DNA of 64,000 bases from a virus. A program made the translations under genes and the position numbers. Below, piece by piece: positions 13,918 through 21,720 of this stretch. The stretch spans positions 1-64,000 of IMG/VR virus record IMGVR_UViG_3300025929_000001. One strand, given 5' to 3'. Numbering within the stretch: position 1 is the first letter of the stretch; each line of letters begins with the position of its first letter. The notes under the pieces were generated by a model. That model was not told the DNA's origin, made no database searches, and was given only the letters and a program-made list of their open reading frames with translations.

Positions 13918-14442
13918 ATGTCGGAAGACTATTTCGGACCAATCGGCGAGCCTGAAGAAGGCCCGGAGCTAACCTTTCGTGAGAAAGCGTTACGCGACCA
14001 ATTTGTCGGCGAATATTTGACCGATTACAGCCCTTTGGCCGCTGCAATCCGCATCGGCTATCCCAAAGCATACGCAAAAGAGATGGCAGCGCGGTTCATG
14101 GAAGAACCGTATGTCCTGAAAAAAATCCGCGAGCAAGAATCTACCAGCGAAGATGTAAGCCCGGACGTCATGAAGAAACGCATCATGGCGGGTCTGGTGC
14201 GCGAAGCAAACGATCGTGGTCCGGGTTCGTCACAAGCAGCACGCGTTGCAGCATTGTCCAAGCTTGCACAGATGCATGGCATGGATGCTCCGCGGCGTAC
14301 AGAAATCACTGGTGCTGACGGCGCACCCCTCGGTGAAGGTGCATTCGTTGTGCCTGGCGTCATTACCATGGAAGAATGGGAACGCGCTGCGGAGCAGCAA
14401 CAGGCTGAGCTCGTTAAACCTGATGCTCCATCGGTTCACTAA
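13918..14442 (+). CDS. terS: Terminase small subunit
   Basis: 174 residues, directly upstream of the large terminase with an overlapping ATG (TAATG). LTFREKALRDQFVGEYLTDYSPLAAAIRIGYP then AYAKEMAARFMEEPYVLKKI is the usual N-terminal DNA-binding helical domain of this family. The central part (SPDVMKKRIMAGLVREANDRG ... RVAALSKLAQMHGMD) would form the oligomerisation core. It recognises phage DNA for packaging. Start supported by GGAG at 13908-13911. Confidence 0.88.
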   Translation: MSEDYFGPIGEPEEGPELTFREKALRDQFVGEYLTDYSPLAAAIRIGYPKAYAKEMAARFMEEPYVLKKIREQESTSEDVSPDVMKKRIMAGLVREANDRGPGSSQAARVAALSKLAQMHGMDAPRRTEITGADGAPLGEGAFVVPGVITMEEWERAAEQQQAELVKPDAPSVH

Positions 14443-15896
14443 TGTCCTCAATTATTTTACCGAGTCAGCAGATAGCCACACCTAGGCGCATTGTCGCTCC
14501 GGTGTGGAAAGCACTGCCTGGCTCACAAAGTCTGTTTTTGCAAAGCCCGATACGAGAAGTCTGTTTTGCTGGAACTCGTGGTCCTGGTAAAACCGATTCA
14601 ATGTTATTCTCTTTTGCGCAATGGTGCGGGCGGGGTTATGGAGATTACTGGCGCGGCGTTATATTTCGACGAAACTACAAACACTTGGATGACATTATCT
14701 CTAAGTCGAAGCGGTGGTTTAATCGTTCAGCACAGAAGCCTCGCTTTCTTGCAGGAAGTTCGAGCCTTAAGTGGGTTTGGCCCACTGGAGAAGAATTGTT
14801 GCTCCGTGCTTTTGAGGACGAGGAAGATTACTGGTCGTACCATGGCCATGAATATCCTTTCGTTGGATGGGAAGAACTTACCAGTTGGGCCAGTATTAAC
14901 TGCTATGAAAGTATGAAGTCTTGCAACCGTTCCTCGTTTCAACCGAGGGAAGGTTTGCCAATGATCCCACGCTGGATTCGCAGCAGCACGAATCCCTATG
15001 GTGTGGGCCACAATTGGGTGAAGAACTACTTTATTGATCCGGCACCTTATGGAAAAGTCATCTCAGACAAGGACGGAAACAAACGTGTGGCCCTATTCGG
15101 TTCGGTCAAGGAGAATCCATACCTTGGCGAGGACTACATCAAAACTCTCCAGTCCATCACAGACCCCAACAAACGCAAAGCCTGGCTCGAAGGTAGTTGG
15201 GACATTACTTCTGGCGGCATGTTTGACGATCTTTGGGACGCCAAGAAGCACATTGTCAAGCCCTTCAAAATACCTGCGTCGTGGAAGATTGATCGCTCCT
15301 TCGATTGGGGGTCATCGAAACCTTTCAGTGTTGGTTGGTGGGCGCAAACCGACGGCACAGATGCTACTATGGCTGACGGCACGCGCCGTTCCTTTCCGCC
15401 GAAAACGCTTATCCGTATTGGCGAATGGTATGGTAGCACCGGTAAGCCAAACGAAGGTCTGCGAATGACTGCTAAGAATGTCGCGCTCGGCATTCTGCAA
15501 CGTGAGATACAAATGGGCATCCAAAACCGTGTACAAGCGGGACCGGCTGACTCTGCGATTTACAACGTAACTGACGACGCGTCTATCGGACAGAACATGG
15601 AGTCCGAAGGTGTGTTTTGGAACTTGGCTGATAAAAAGGCCGGTAGCCGTAAAAACGGTTGGGAACTGATGCGCGATCGTTTCTCCGCGACCGCGAATGA
15701 TGATGCCGACAAACCCGGCTTGCTCTGCTTTGAGACATGCCGTGACTTTATCCGCACTGTGCCGCCAATTCCGAGGGATGACCGCGACCCGGACGATGTT
15801 AATACTGATGCCGAAGATCATATTTGCGACGACGTGCGTTACCGCGTCCTAGCATCTGATCAGACCGTTAAGAAAATCAAAATTGGTGGATACTAA
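14442..15896 (+). CDS. terL: Terminase large subunit
   Basis: 484 residues, the ATP-driven packaging motor and nuclease. Walker A is GTRGPGKT (44-51), the Walker B region FVGWEELTSW (140-149, catalytic Glu144/145). The C-terminal RNase H-like nuclease shows Asp288 in RSFDWGSS, Asp370 in AGPADSAIY, and the DAEDHICDDVRY cluster (456-465). Spacing and length fit the family. It lies between the small subunit and the portal, the usual order. Confidence 0.97.
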   Translation: MSSIILPSQQIATPRRIVAPVWKALPGSQSLFLQSPIREVCFAGTRGPGKTDSMLFSFAQWCGRGYGDYWRGVIFRRNYKHLDDIISKSKRWFNRSAQKPRFLAGSSSLKWVWPTGEELLLRAFEDEEDYWSYHGHEYPFVGWEELTSWASINCYESMKSCNRSSFQPREGLPMIPRWIRSSTNPYGVGHNWVKNYFIDPAPYGKVISDKDGNKRVALFGSVKENPYLGEDYIKTLQSITDPNKRKAWLEGSWDITSGGMFDDLWDAKKHIVKPFKIPASWKIDRSFDWGSSKPFSVGWWAQTDGTDATMADGTRRSFPPKTLIRIGEWYGSTGKPNEGLRMTAKNVALGILQREIQMGIQNRVQAGPADSAIYNVTDDASIGQNMESEGVFWNLADKKAGSRKNGWELMRDRFSATANDDADKPGLLCFETCRDFIRTVPPIPRDDRDPDDVNTDAEDHICDDVRYRVLASDQTVKKIKIGGY

Positions 15897-15898
15897 TC

Positions 15899-17464
15899 AT
15901 GCCCGTAAAAAATCAACACCGTCAATATTTGGCGATGAAATCCAAGTGGGACCGCTGCATTCACGTTGCATGTGGCCAAGACAAAATCTACGAAATGGGC
16001 GAGCTGTACTTGCCGCGTCTGCTCAAGCAGAACGACGACCAGTATAAAGCCTACATGATGCGCACGATGTTTTACAATGCGACATGGCGCACCATCGTCG
16101 GTCTGCAAGGTATGATCTTCCGCCGGCCACCGGAATGGGAAGTGCCGGAAACGGTCAAACCCATGATGGACAATGTCGACCTGAAGGGTGCCAATCTGCA
16201 CATGTTCTCTTTGAACTGTGTGGAGCAAGTGCTTACGACCGGGCGTATAGGTATCTTCACTGACTATCCGACGTCGGTGGAAGGGCTTACGCTTGCTGAC
16301 GCAAAGCGCATGAATCTGCGTCCATCCATGTCGATGTACAAAGCGCAGTCCATCATTAACTGGAAGACGCGCACAGTCGGCAATCGCACAATGCTGACGC
16401 TGGTAGTCCTGGCCGAAGAAATCGACGTTGCTAAGGACGAGTTCACCGACACATGCGAAACCCAATACCGCGTACTGGAACTGGTGCCGCAGATTGTAGA
16501 TCTTGGTGTGGTCAAAGACGTGTACCGCGTGCGGGTTATGAAAGTCGTCCCGGATCCTGCTGTGCCAGGCAAAGAGATGGACGTTCAAGTGAGCGTTGCT
16601 TACCCAAAGATTAATGGTGAGTACCTCGAAGAAATCCCGTTCCAGTTTGTTGGTGTTGACGACAACAGTCCAGAAATCGACGAGCCGCCAATGATCGACT
16701 TGGTGGACGTCAACCTTGCTCACTACCGCGTGTCGGCCGATTACGAGCATGGTTGCCATTTCACCGGTTTGCCCACACCGGTCGTTTCCGGTTACACGGA
16801 AGATGCCGACGCTGAGTCGTTCAACATTGGCAGCTCAGAAGCATGGGTGTTCCGCAATCCCAACGCGAAAGCAACCTATCTCGAGTTCACCGGTCAAGGA
16901 CTTAGTGCACTGGAGCGCAACCTCGACAAGAAGGAAGGCTATATGGCCGTCCTGGGCGCTCGCATGCTGGAAGCGCAGCAAACCGGTCACGTTGAAGCTG
17001 CGGACACTGTGACCATACGTCGCGGTGGTGAACAGTCGATGCTGGCTAGTGTGGCCCAAGCTATATCGATCGGCATCCTGCAAGCGCTCAAAACCTTCTG
17101 CCGTTTTGCTAACGCAGACGACAAAGGTGTTAGGTTCGCGCTGAACAAGGACTTCTTCCCTGTACCGATGGACTCGCTGGAGCTCACCGCATACGTCGCT
17201 GCATGGCAGAACCAAGCTATCAGCTACGACACTCTGCATCGTAAGATGAAGCGTGCAGACGTTGTGGACTTCGAAAGCACCGTGGAGGAGGAGCTTAAGA
17301 AAATTAAAGACAACCCGCCACCAGTGCAAGAGTCGGCAGTTCCAACGACACCCGGTAATGTGAAAAAGCAGAAGGGTGACGCGGCAGCAAAAGGTCCAAA
17401 AATGAAGAATAGTCCTACAACACTGGCTCCGACGCAAACTCAGCTACAAAAGGGCAACGGTTAA
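15899..17464 (+). CDS. Portal protein (DUF4055 family)
   Basis: 521 residues. The start NQHRQYLAMKSKWDRCIHVACGQDKIYEMGELYLPRL, the segment WRTIVGLQGMIFRRPP, and the LTTGRIGIFTDYP stretch match DUF4055 portal-type proteins. It would form the dodecameric ring through which DNA enters the head. Position directly after TerL agrees. The last 50 residues are Lys/Pro-rich and probably disordered. A gap of 140 bases with a strong promoter follows. Confidence 0.88.
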   Translation: MPVKNQHRQYLAMKSKWDRCIHVACGQDKIYEMGELYLPRLLKQNDDQYKAYMMRTMFYNATWRTIVGLQGMIFRRPPEWEVPETVKPMMDNVDLKGANLHMFSLNCVEQVLTTGRIGIFTDYPTSVEGLTLADAKRMNLRPSMSMYKAQSIINWKTRTVGNRTMLTLVVLAEEIDVAKDEFTDTCETQYRVLELVPQIVDLGVVKDVYRVRVMKVVPDPAVPGKEMDVQVSVAYPKINGEYLEEIPFQFVGVDDNSPEIDEPPMIDLVDVNLAHYRVSADYEHGCHFTGLPTPVVSGYTEDADAESFNIGSSEAWVFRNPNAKATYLEFTGQGLSALERNLDKKEGYMAVLGARMLEAQQTGHVEAADTVTIRRGGEQSMLASVAQAISIGILQALKTFCRFANADDKGVRFALNKDFFPVPMDSLELTAYVAAWQNQAISYDTLHRKMKRADVVDFESTVEEELKKIKDNPPPVQESAVPTTPGNVKKQKGDAAAKGPKMKNSPTTLAPTQTQLQKGNG

Positions 17465-17482
17465 TAAAAATATTTCTTATGG

Positions 17483-17582
17483 ATACGCACTAAACTCGTT
17501 GCATTCGGTAAATGGACGCAATATAATTGGTGCGTATTCGTAATCTGATTAAGTCAGATTCTATTAACCGCGACTAAGTCGC
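17483..17582 (+). promoter_or_regulatory. Strong candidate promoter with flanking inverted repeat and leader hairpins
   Basis: TTGCAT (17499-17504), a 17-base spacer and TATAAT (17522-17527) give a near-ideal sigma70 promoter for the scaffold and coat genes. ATACGCAC (17483-17490) and GTGCGTAT (17530-17537) form an inverted repeat just outside the -35 and -10. Two hairpins follow in the leader: AATCTGA/TCAGATT (17542-17560) and GCGAC/GTCGC (17570-17582). Neither has a T run, so they look like mRNA-stabilising or regulatory structures and not terminators. Confidence 0.6.
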
Positions 17583-17605
17583 TTCACATTCCCGAGGGGA
17601 TCAAG

Positions 17606-18445
17606 ATGTTCAAAACAAATAAGCAATATAGCACACGTCGTCAAGTCACCATGTTCGTCGCAGCAGATGGCGATGAAGCCGCAGCAGCAGCAGCAGAAGC
17701 AGCACAACGCGAAGCATCGGAAGCAGCGCAACGTGATGCAGCAGCCTCGGAAGCAGCGCGTGAAGCGGAGATCACCCGCCGTATCAATGAAGCAGTCGAA
17801 GCCCGCACTAAGGGTCTGAAAGACAAGAACAACGAACTCCTGGGCACTGTCAAAGCGACCAAGGACAAGTTGAAAGAATTCGATGGTCTTGACGCCGCAA
17901 AGGCTCGTGAGCTTATCAGCAACCTCGAAAACGACGAGGACACGAAGCTCTGGAACGACGGCAAGAAGGATGTGGTTATCGCCAAGTACACCGAGCGCGA
18001 GCGTATCCGCCTCGAAGCAGTGGTCGAGCAGGAACGTCAGGCTCGTATCGCAGCAGAACAAGTACGTGATGGTTACAAGACTCACGTGCTCGATAACCAG
18101 ATTCGCAGCGTAGCAAACGGGCTGCACCCCGGAGCCGTCGAGGACGCTCTGCTGCATGCACGTCAGATTTTTCAGTTGGATGCCAAGGGCAATGCTGTAA
18201 AACTGGGCGCCGATGGCACCCCGGAGCTGGATGCGGATGGGCAACCATTCACCCCGGCAAAATGGATTGAGTCGCAAAAAGCGACCAAGCCACACTGGTT
18301 TCCGGCGAACACTTCGGGATCTGGTGGCAGTGGTGCTCGCGATGGAAATGGCACCGGCACTACAATCACTCGTGCTGCTTTTGCACAGATGTCGCCGCTG
18401 GAACGGGCAGCAGCAGTGCAGAACGGCTCCAAAATCATTGATTAA
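17606..18445 (+). CDS. Head scaffolding protein
   Basis: 279 residues, placed between portal and coat protein, preceded by GAGGGG. Ala/Glu-rich coiled coil from about residue 20 to 175 (EAAQREASEAAQRDAAASEA, then charged helices), followed by a Gly/Ser-rich linker (about 235-250) and a helical C-terminus (MSPLERAAAVQNGSKIID). This composition is typical for scaffolds that guide capsid assembly and then leave. A later ATG at 17651 is an alternative start. No protease domain is visible. Confidence 0.78.
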   Translation: MFKTNKQYSTRRQVTMFVAADGDEAAAAAAEAAQREASEAAQRDAAASEAAREAEITRRINEAVEARTKGLKDKNNELLGTVKATKDKLKEFDGLDAAKARELISNLENDEDTKLWNDGKKDVVIAKYTERERIRLEAVVEQERQARIAAEQVRDGYKTHVLDNQIRSVANGLHPGAVEDALLHARQIFQLDAKGNAVKLGADGTPELDADGQPFTPAKWIESQKATKPHWFPANTSGSGGSGARDGNGTGTTITRAAFAQMSPLERAAAVQNGSKIID

Positions 18446-18457
18446 TTAGGAAAAATC

Positions 18458-19606
18458 ATGGCCCAGAATACCCTTACCAACCTGATTCCATCGCTGTACG
18501 CATCGATGGACATCATCTCCCGCGAGCTGGTCGGCGCAATCCCTTGCGCAACCCTGTCCGCCGAAGTCGCCCGCGCTGCGGTCGGCCAAACGGTCTACTC
18601 GTACAACTCCAACGCGTCGGCTGCAACCGACATCACCCCAGGCGTGACCTCCCCGGACGACGGTGAGCAATCGTTCGGCAGCACCCCGCTGCAAATCACG
18701 AAGGCTCGTCGGGTTCCTTTCCGCTGGAACGGCGAGCAACAGCGCGCCCTGAACAACGGCGGCCCTGGCTACCAAGCTCTGCGCGGTTCGCAGATGGTGC
18801 AAGCAATGCGCACGCTGGTCAACGAGATGGAAGTGGACGTCGTCCGCGCTGCCTACCTGGCATCCAGCCGCGCTGTCGGCACCGCCGGTACGACCCCGTT
18901 CGCATCCGGTGTGGGCGACTCCGCTCAGCTGCGCAAAGTGCTGGATGACAACGGTTGCCCACTGGGCTCGCGTTCGGTCATCATCGACACGTCGGCCGGC
19001 GCCAACATCCGTACCAACACCCAACTGACCAAGGCCAACGAGGCTGGTACCACCATGACCCTGCGTGACGGCGAGATCGTCGACCTGCATGGCATGTCGT
19101 ATCACGAATCGGCTGCGGTGTCGCAAGTTGCCAAGGGTACGGGTACGGGCTACACGTCGAACACCGCTGGCTACGCTGCTGGCGCAACCGACATCACGTT
19201 GATCACCGGTTCGGGCACCGTCCTGGCTGGCGACATCGTGACCTTCGCTGGTGACACGAACCAGTACGTCGTCGCTGTCGGCGCTGCCGGCCCTGGCGTC
19301 ATCAGCCTGGCTGCTCCAGGCCTGCGCAAAGCCATCCCGGCTTCCGCCACCGCAATGACCATCGTCGCGAGCTCGGTTCGCAACGTGGCATTCCATCAGT
19401 CGGCACTGGTGCTGGCAACCCGCGCACCGGCCCTGCCGGAAGAAGGCGACTCCGCTGCCGACCGCATGATCATCACCGATCCGCGCTCGGGCATCAGCTT
19501 TGAAGTCTCGATGTACCCGCAATATCGCCAGATGCTGTATGAAGTGGCGATCGCTTGGGGCGTCAAAGGCATCAAGCCTGCGCACAGCGCAATCCTGCTC
19601 GGCTAA
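18458..19606 (+). CDS. Major capsid protein (P22 coat-like)
   Basis: 382 residues. The N-terminus LTNLIPSLYASMDIISRELVGAIP, the segment QITKARRVPFRWNGEQQRAL and the insertion-domain stretch TGSGTVLAGDIVTFAGDTNQYVV resemble the P22 gene 5 coat family with the HK97 fold and an added I-domain. Codons are strongly biased (C at wobble positions, CTG, GTC), as expected of the most expressed late gene. AGGAAAAATC precedes the ATG. A terminator follows at once. Confidence 0.88.
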   Translation: MAQNTLTNLIPSLYASMDIISRELVGAIPCATLSAEVARAAVGQTVYSYNSNASAATDITPGVTSPDDGEQSFGSTPLQITKARRVPFRWNGEQQRALNNGGPGYQALRGSQMVQAMRTLVNEMEVDVVRAAYLASSRAVGTAGTTPFASGVGDSAQLRKVLDDNGCPLGSRSVIIDTSAGANIRTNTQLTKANEAGTTMTLRDGEIVDLHGMSYHESAAVSQVAKGTGTGYTSNTAGYAAGATDITLITGSGTVLAGDIVTFAGDTNQYVVAVGAAGPGVISLAAPGLRKAIPASATAMTIVASSVRNVAFHQSALVLATRAPALPEEGDSAADRMIITDPRSGISFEVSMYPQYRQMLYEVAIAWGVKGIKPAHSAILLG

Positions 19607-19624
19607 TCGGCCGGCAGTCAATGA

Positions 19625-19655
19625 AGCCCTCAACTCGCAAGGTTGGGGGCTTTTT
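19625..19655 (+). terminator. Rho-independent terminator after the coat gene
   Basis: AGCCCTCAAC (19625-19634) pairs with GTTGGGGGCT (19642-19651), ten pairs with one G-T, 7-base loop, followed by a T run (19651-19655). It would end most transcripts from the 17499 promoter and give the coat gene a discrete mRNA. Confidence 0.8.
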
Positions 19656-19682
19656 CACATCTACCATTTTAGGAGTCTAAAA

Positions 19683-19910
19683 ATGTCCCAAGACGTCGAA
19701 ACCGTAGTCGTACAGCGTGAAGTTTCCGAAGACAACCCAACCGGTCGCGTTATCATCAACAAGGCTGACTTCGACGAAGCCAACGACAAGATGGCAGTCG
19801 ATGAAGCACCGGCAGCGTCGACGGACCCCGCAGCAGCAGCTACGACCGAAACCACGACCGCGCCTGAAGCTGGTACGGATAGTGTGGTCAAACAGCCTTG
19901 GGCAAAGTAA
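19683..19910 (+). CDS. Small acidic structural-region protein
   Basis: 75 residues, start set by TAGGAGTC 7 bases upstream. The N-terminal 35 residues are ordered-looking (VETVVVQREVSEDNPTGRVIINKADFD); the rest is Ala/Thr/Pro-rich and probably disordered, ending in VVKQPWAK. Proteins of this type in head operons are often minor head or connector factors; no family was recognised. Confidence 0.6.
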   Translation: MSQDVETVVVQREVSEDNPTGRVIINKADFDEANDKMAVDEAPAASTDPAAAATTETTTAPEAGTDSVVKQPWAK

Positions 19911-19973
19911 TAGCCCTGCCTGTGGCCTAAACGACCTTGTTTGGGCTCAAGTAGCAGTTTCAAAATTAATGTC

Positions 19974-20013
19974 TTGCACGGAATTTTATTCCCTGCTAAC
20001 ATTGGGTCCAATG
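19974..20013 (+). promoter_or_regulatory. Candidate promoter with palindrome at +1
   Basis: TTGCAC (19974-19979), 17 bases, TAACAT (19997-20002). The palindrome CATTGG-GT-CCAATG (20000-20013) overlaps the -10 and the expected transcription start and is a plausible operator. It would drive the genes from 20043 on, beyond the coat terminator. Confidence 0.4.
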
Positions 20014-20042
20014 TAGGTCTTTAAATCACAAGGGGAATTGCC

Positions 20043-20222
20043 ATGGCAGTTGAAATTGGTAAACGTGCCCGGTTGATCCAGCCTGTAGTCGAAGGCGAAG
20101 TGATCGATACCGAGTACGACAAGAGCGCAAAGTCCTTGCGTCATCTGGTCGAATATACGGACGCAGCGGGCGATGTTCAAACCCGTTGGTTCACCGAAGC
20201 CCAACTGGAAGAGGTGGTCTAA
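20043..20222 (+). CDS. Small head-region hypothetical protein
   Basis: 59 residues, preceded by AAGGGGAATTGCC. A compact beta-rich sequence: GKRARLIQPVVEGEVIDTEY then SLRHLVEYTDAAGDVQTRWF then a short helix. Small proteins with this pattern (RVxLIQPVVxGxVxDxxYD ... WFxExQLE) occur after coat genes in phages and conjugative elements, perhaps SH3-like. The stop overlaps the next start (TAATG). Confidence 0.65.
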   Translation: MAVEIGKRARLIQPVVEGEVIDTEYDKSAKSLRHLVEYTDAAGDVQTRWFTEAQLEEVV

Positions 20223-20788
20223 TGGATAACCACAACGAACGCGCTCTGGCTGGCATGGCTGCTGGCGCCGGTATCGCTCGCAATGGTGGCGTGTCGGAAG
20301 ATGCCCACGCAAGCGGCTTCTATACCGTCACCTGTATCGGCCCGGACGGTAAAGAGAAGTGGGCGGACACCATCAACAATTTGGTGACAACCGTCGGCAA
20401 AAACTTCGCCCTGGATACGGTTCTGGCGGGTTCCGCCTATACCGCAGCCTGGTACCTCGGCCTGATGTCCTCGGCGTCCTACGGCGTCGGTGCTGCTGTT
20501 GGCGATACCGCAGCTTCGCACGCTGGCTGGACGGAAGATCAGAACTACTCGCAAGGTGCACGTCCGACGGCAGCTTGGTCGGCAGCGTCTGCTGGTTCCA
20601 AGGCCCTGTCGGCAGCACTGGCGTTCTCGATCAACGCAAGCACGACCATCAAAGGCTGCTTCCTGATCTCGAACTCCACCAAAGGCGGCACGACCGGCAC
20701 GCTGTACTCTGCTGGCCTGTTTACCGGCGGCGACAAGGTTGTGGCTTCCGGCGACACCATCAACGTGTCCTACACCGCAACGATGTAA
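20222..20788 (+). CDS. Structural protein, probable head decoration or minor capsid protein
   Basis: 188 residues, with the coat-like codon bias that marks a strongly expressed gene. The sequence WADTINNLVTTVGKNFALD, AAWYLGLMSS, then TGTLYSAGLFTGGDKVVASGDTINVSYTA is a beta-rich pattern often found just after the coat protein in phage head operons. A decoration or minor capsid role is inferred from position and expression signs. No ribosome binding site precedes it, so it is coupled to the previous gene. Confidence 0.65.
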   Translation: MDNHNERALAGMAAGAGIARNGGVSEDAHASGFYTVTCIGPDGKEKWADTINNLVTTVGKNFALDTVLAGSAYTAAWYLGLMSSASYGVGAAVGDTAASHAGWTEDQNYSQGARPTAAWSAASAGSKALSAALAFSINASTTIKGCFLISNSTKGGTTGTLYSAGLFTGGDKVVASGDTINVSYTATM

Positions 20789-20800
20789 TTAGGAGCGACA

Positions 20801-21256
20801 ATGACACCCGATCAGCAATCTGCACTTGAATCCCTTGTTGGTCGGGTGCTATCTTCCGACGAAGTAGCGCTGCTGGATCAATATCTTCCCACTCGCAATG
20901 ACGTAGAGATCGCAAACATTTTGTCTGTCGGTCGCATTAGGGTCGATAGCAAACAAATCGGCATAGGCACCATTTTGATGGCCCTTAGCCCGCATGGCGG
21001 AATATTCTTAGATCAGTTGGTTGAATTGGGTCAAACGGACCGCAATGTTTATTGGTCGTTTGAATTAATCCGAGCTGGTACCTTTGATATCGGTTTACCG
21101 GGCACTCGTGAACAGTTGATCGAGTTGAAAAACGAATTTCCAGCGGTAGGCCCTGCGCTCGACATACTCATGAAGACCGCTGAATCTCCCGACCCAATAC
21201 CGTATGGTGCGGTATCCGACGCACTTAATATTGCTGAAAGGCAGATGACATTATGA
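20801..21256 (+). CDS. Hypothetical protein in the head module
   Basis: 151 residues, preceded by AGGAGCG. Helical, with an N-terminal segment DQQSALESLVGRVLSSDEVALLDQYLPTRNDVEIANILSVGR seen in phage proteins of unknown function located near head genes. It ends in ATGA overlapping the next gene. Possibly an internal or chaperone protein for the neighbour, inferred only from place. Confidence 0.6.
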   Translation: MTPDQQSALESLVGRVLSSDEVALLDQYLPTRNDVEIANILSVGRIRVDSKQIGIGTILMALSPHGGIFLDQLVELGQTDRNVYWSFELIRAGTFDIGLPGTREQLIELKNEFPAVGPALDILMKTAESPDPIPYGAVSDALNIAERQMTL

Positions 21257-21699
21257 GCGGCGAAACTATCGTAGTCTTTGGCTCAACGGTTAAAACGCTC
21301 GCGTCCAGTGGCGCAGCTATCGCCAATAACGCCATTGGACAAGCTGCTACTGCTAACTATGGTGTTATAGCAGATGGCGGCGGATATCCGGATGCAGACT
21401 TCGTGCTGACAGGATCGTTTGCGACCGCGCCAACAGAGAATACCGTCCTGGGCCTTTATGCTCGTCCATTGGACATTGACGGTACGCTCGATACAGATGT
21501 GCCTGAAACTACTCGGCCGACGTTGTTTATCGGTAGCTTCGTATTGAACAACGTCACTACCGCACAGACCCTATTGCTCACGGCGCGAGATTTGCCTCGT
21601 TTAGCTGACTACTACGTCCATAACAACGGATCTGGTCAAACGTTAGCTGCGGGTTGGACCTTGAAGGCTACCCCTCGCTCATACAGCGTTGCTGTCTAA
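21253..21699 (+). CDS. Structural-region hypothetical protein
   Basis: 148 residues, beta-rich, with Thr/Ser/Gly/Asn-rich strands (ADFVLTGSFATAPTENTVLGLYARPLDIDG; LFIGSFVLNNVTTAQTLLLTA). The pattern resembles small virion beta-sandwich proteins encoded before large surface or fibre proteins. No defined family was recognised. Confidence 0.6.
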   Translation: MSGETIVVFGSTVKTLASSGAAIANNAIGQAATANYGVIADGGGYPDADFVLTGSFATAPTENTVLGLYARPLDIDGTLDTDVPETTRPTLFIGSFVLNNVTTAQTLLLTARDLPRLADYYVHNNGSGQTLAAGWTLKATPRSYSVAV

Positions 21700-21720
21700 A
21701 AACTCAATTGCGGGCTTATT

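Noticed and set aside
18446-19633. 395-codon minus-strand open frame opposite the coat gene
   Set aside because: Shadow of the strongly biased coat gene codons.
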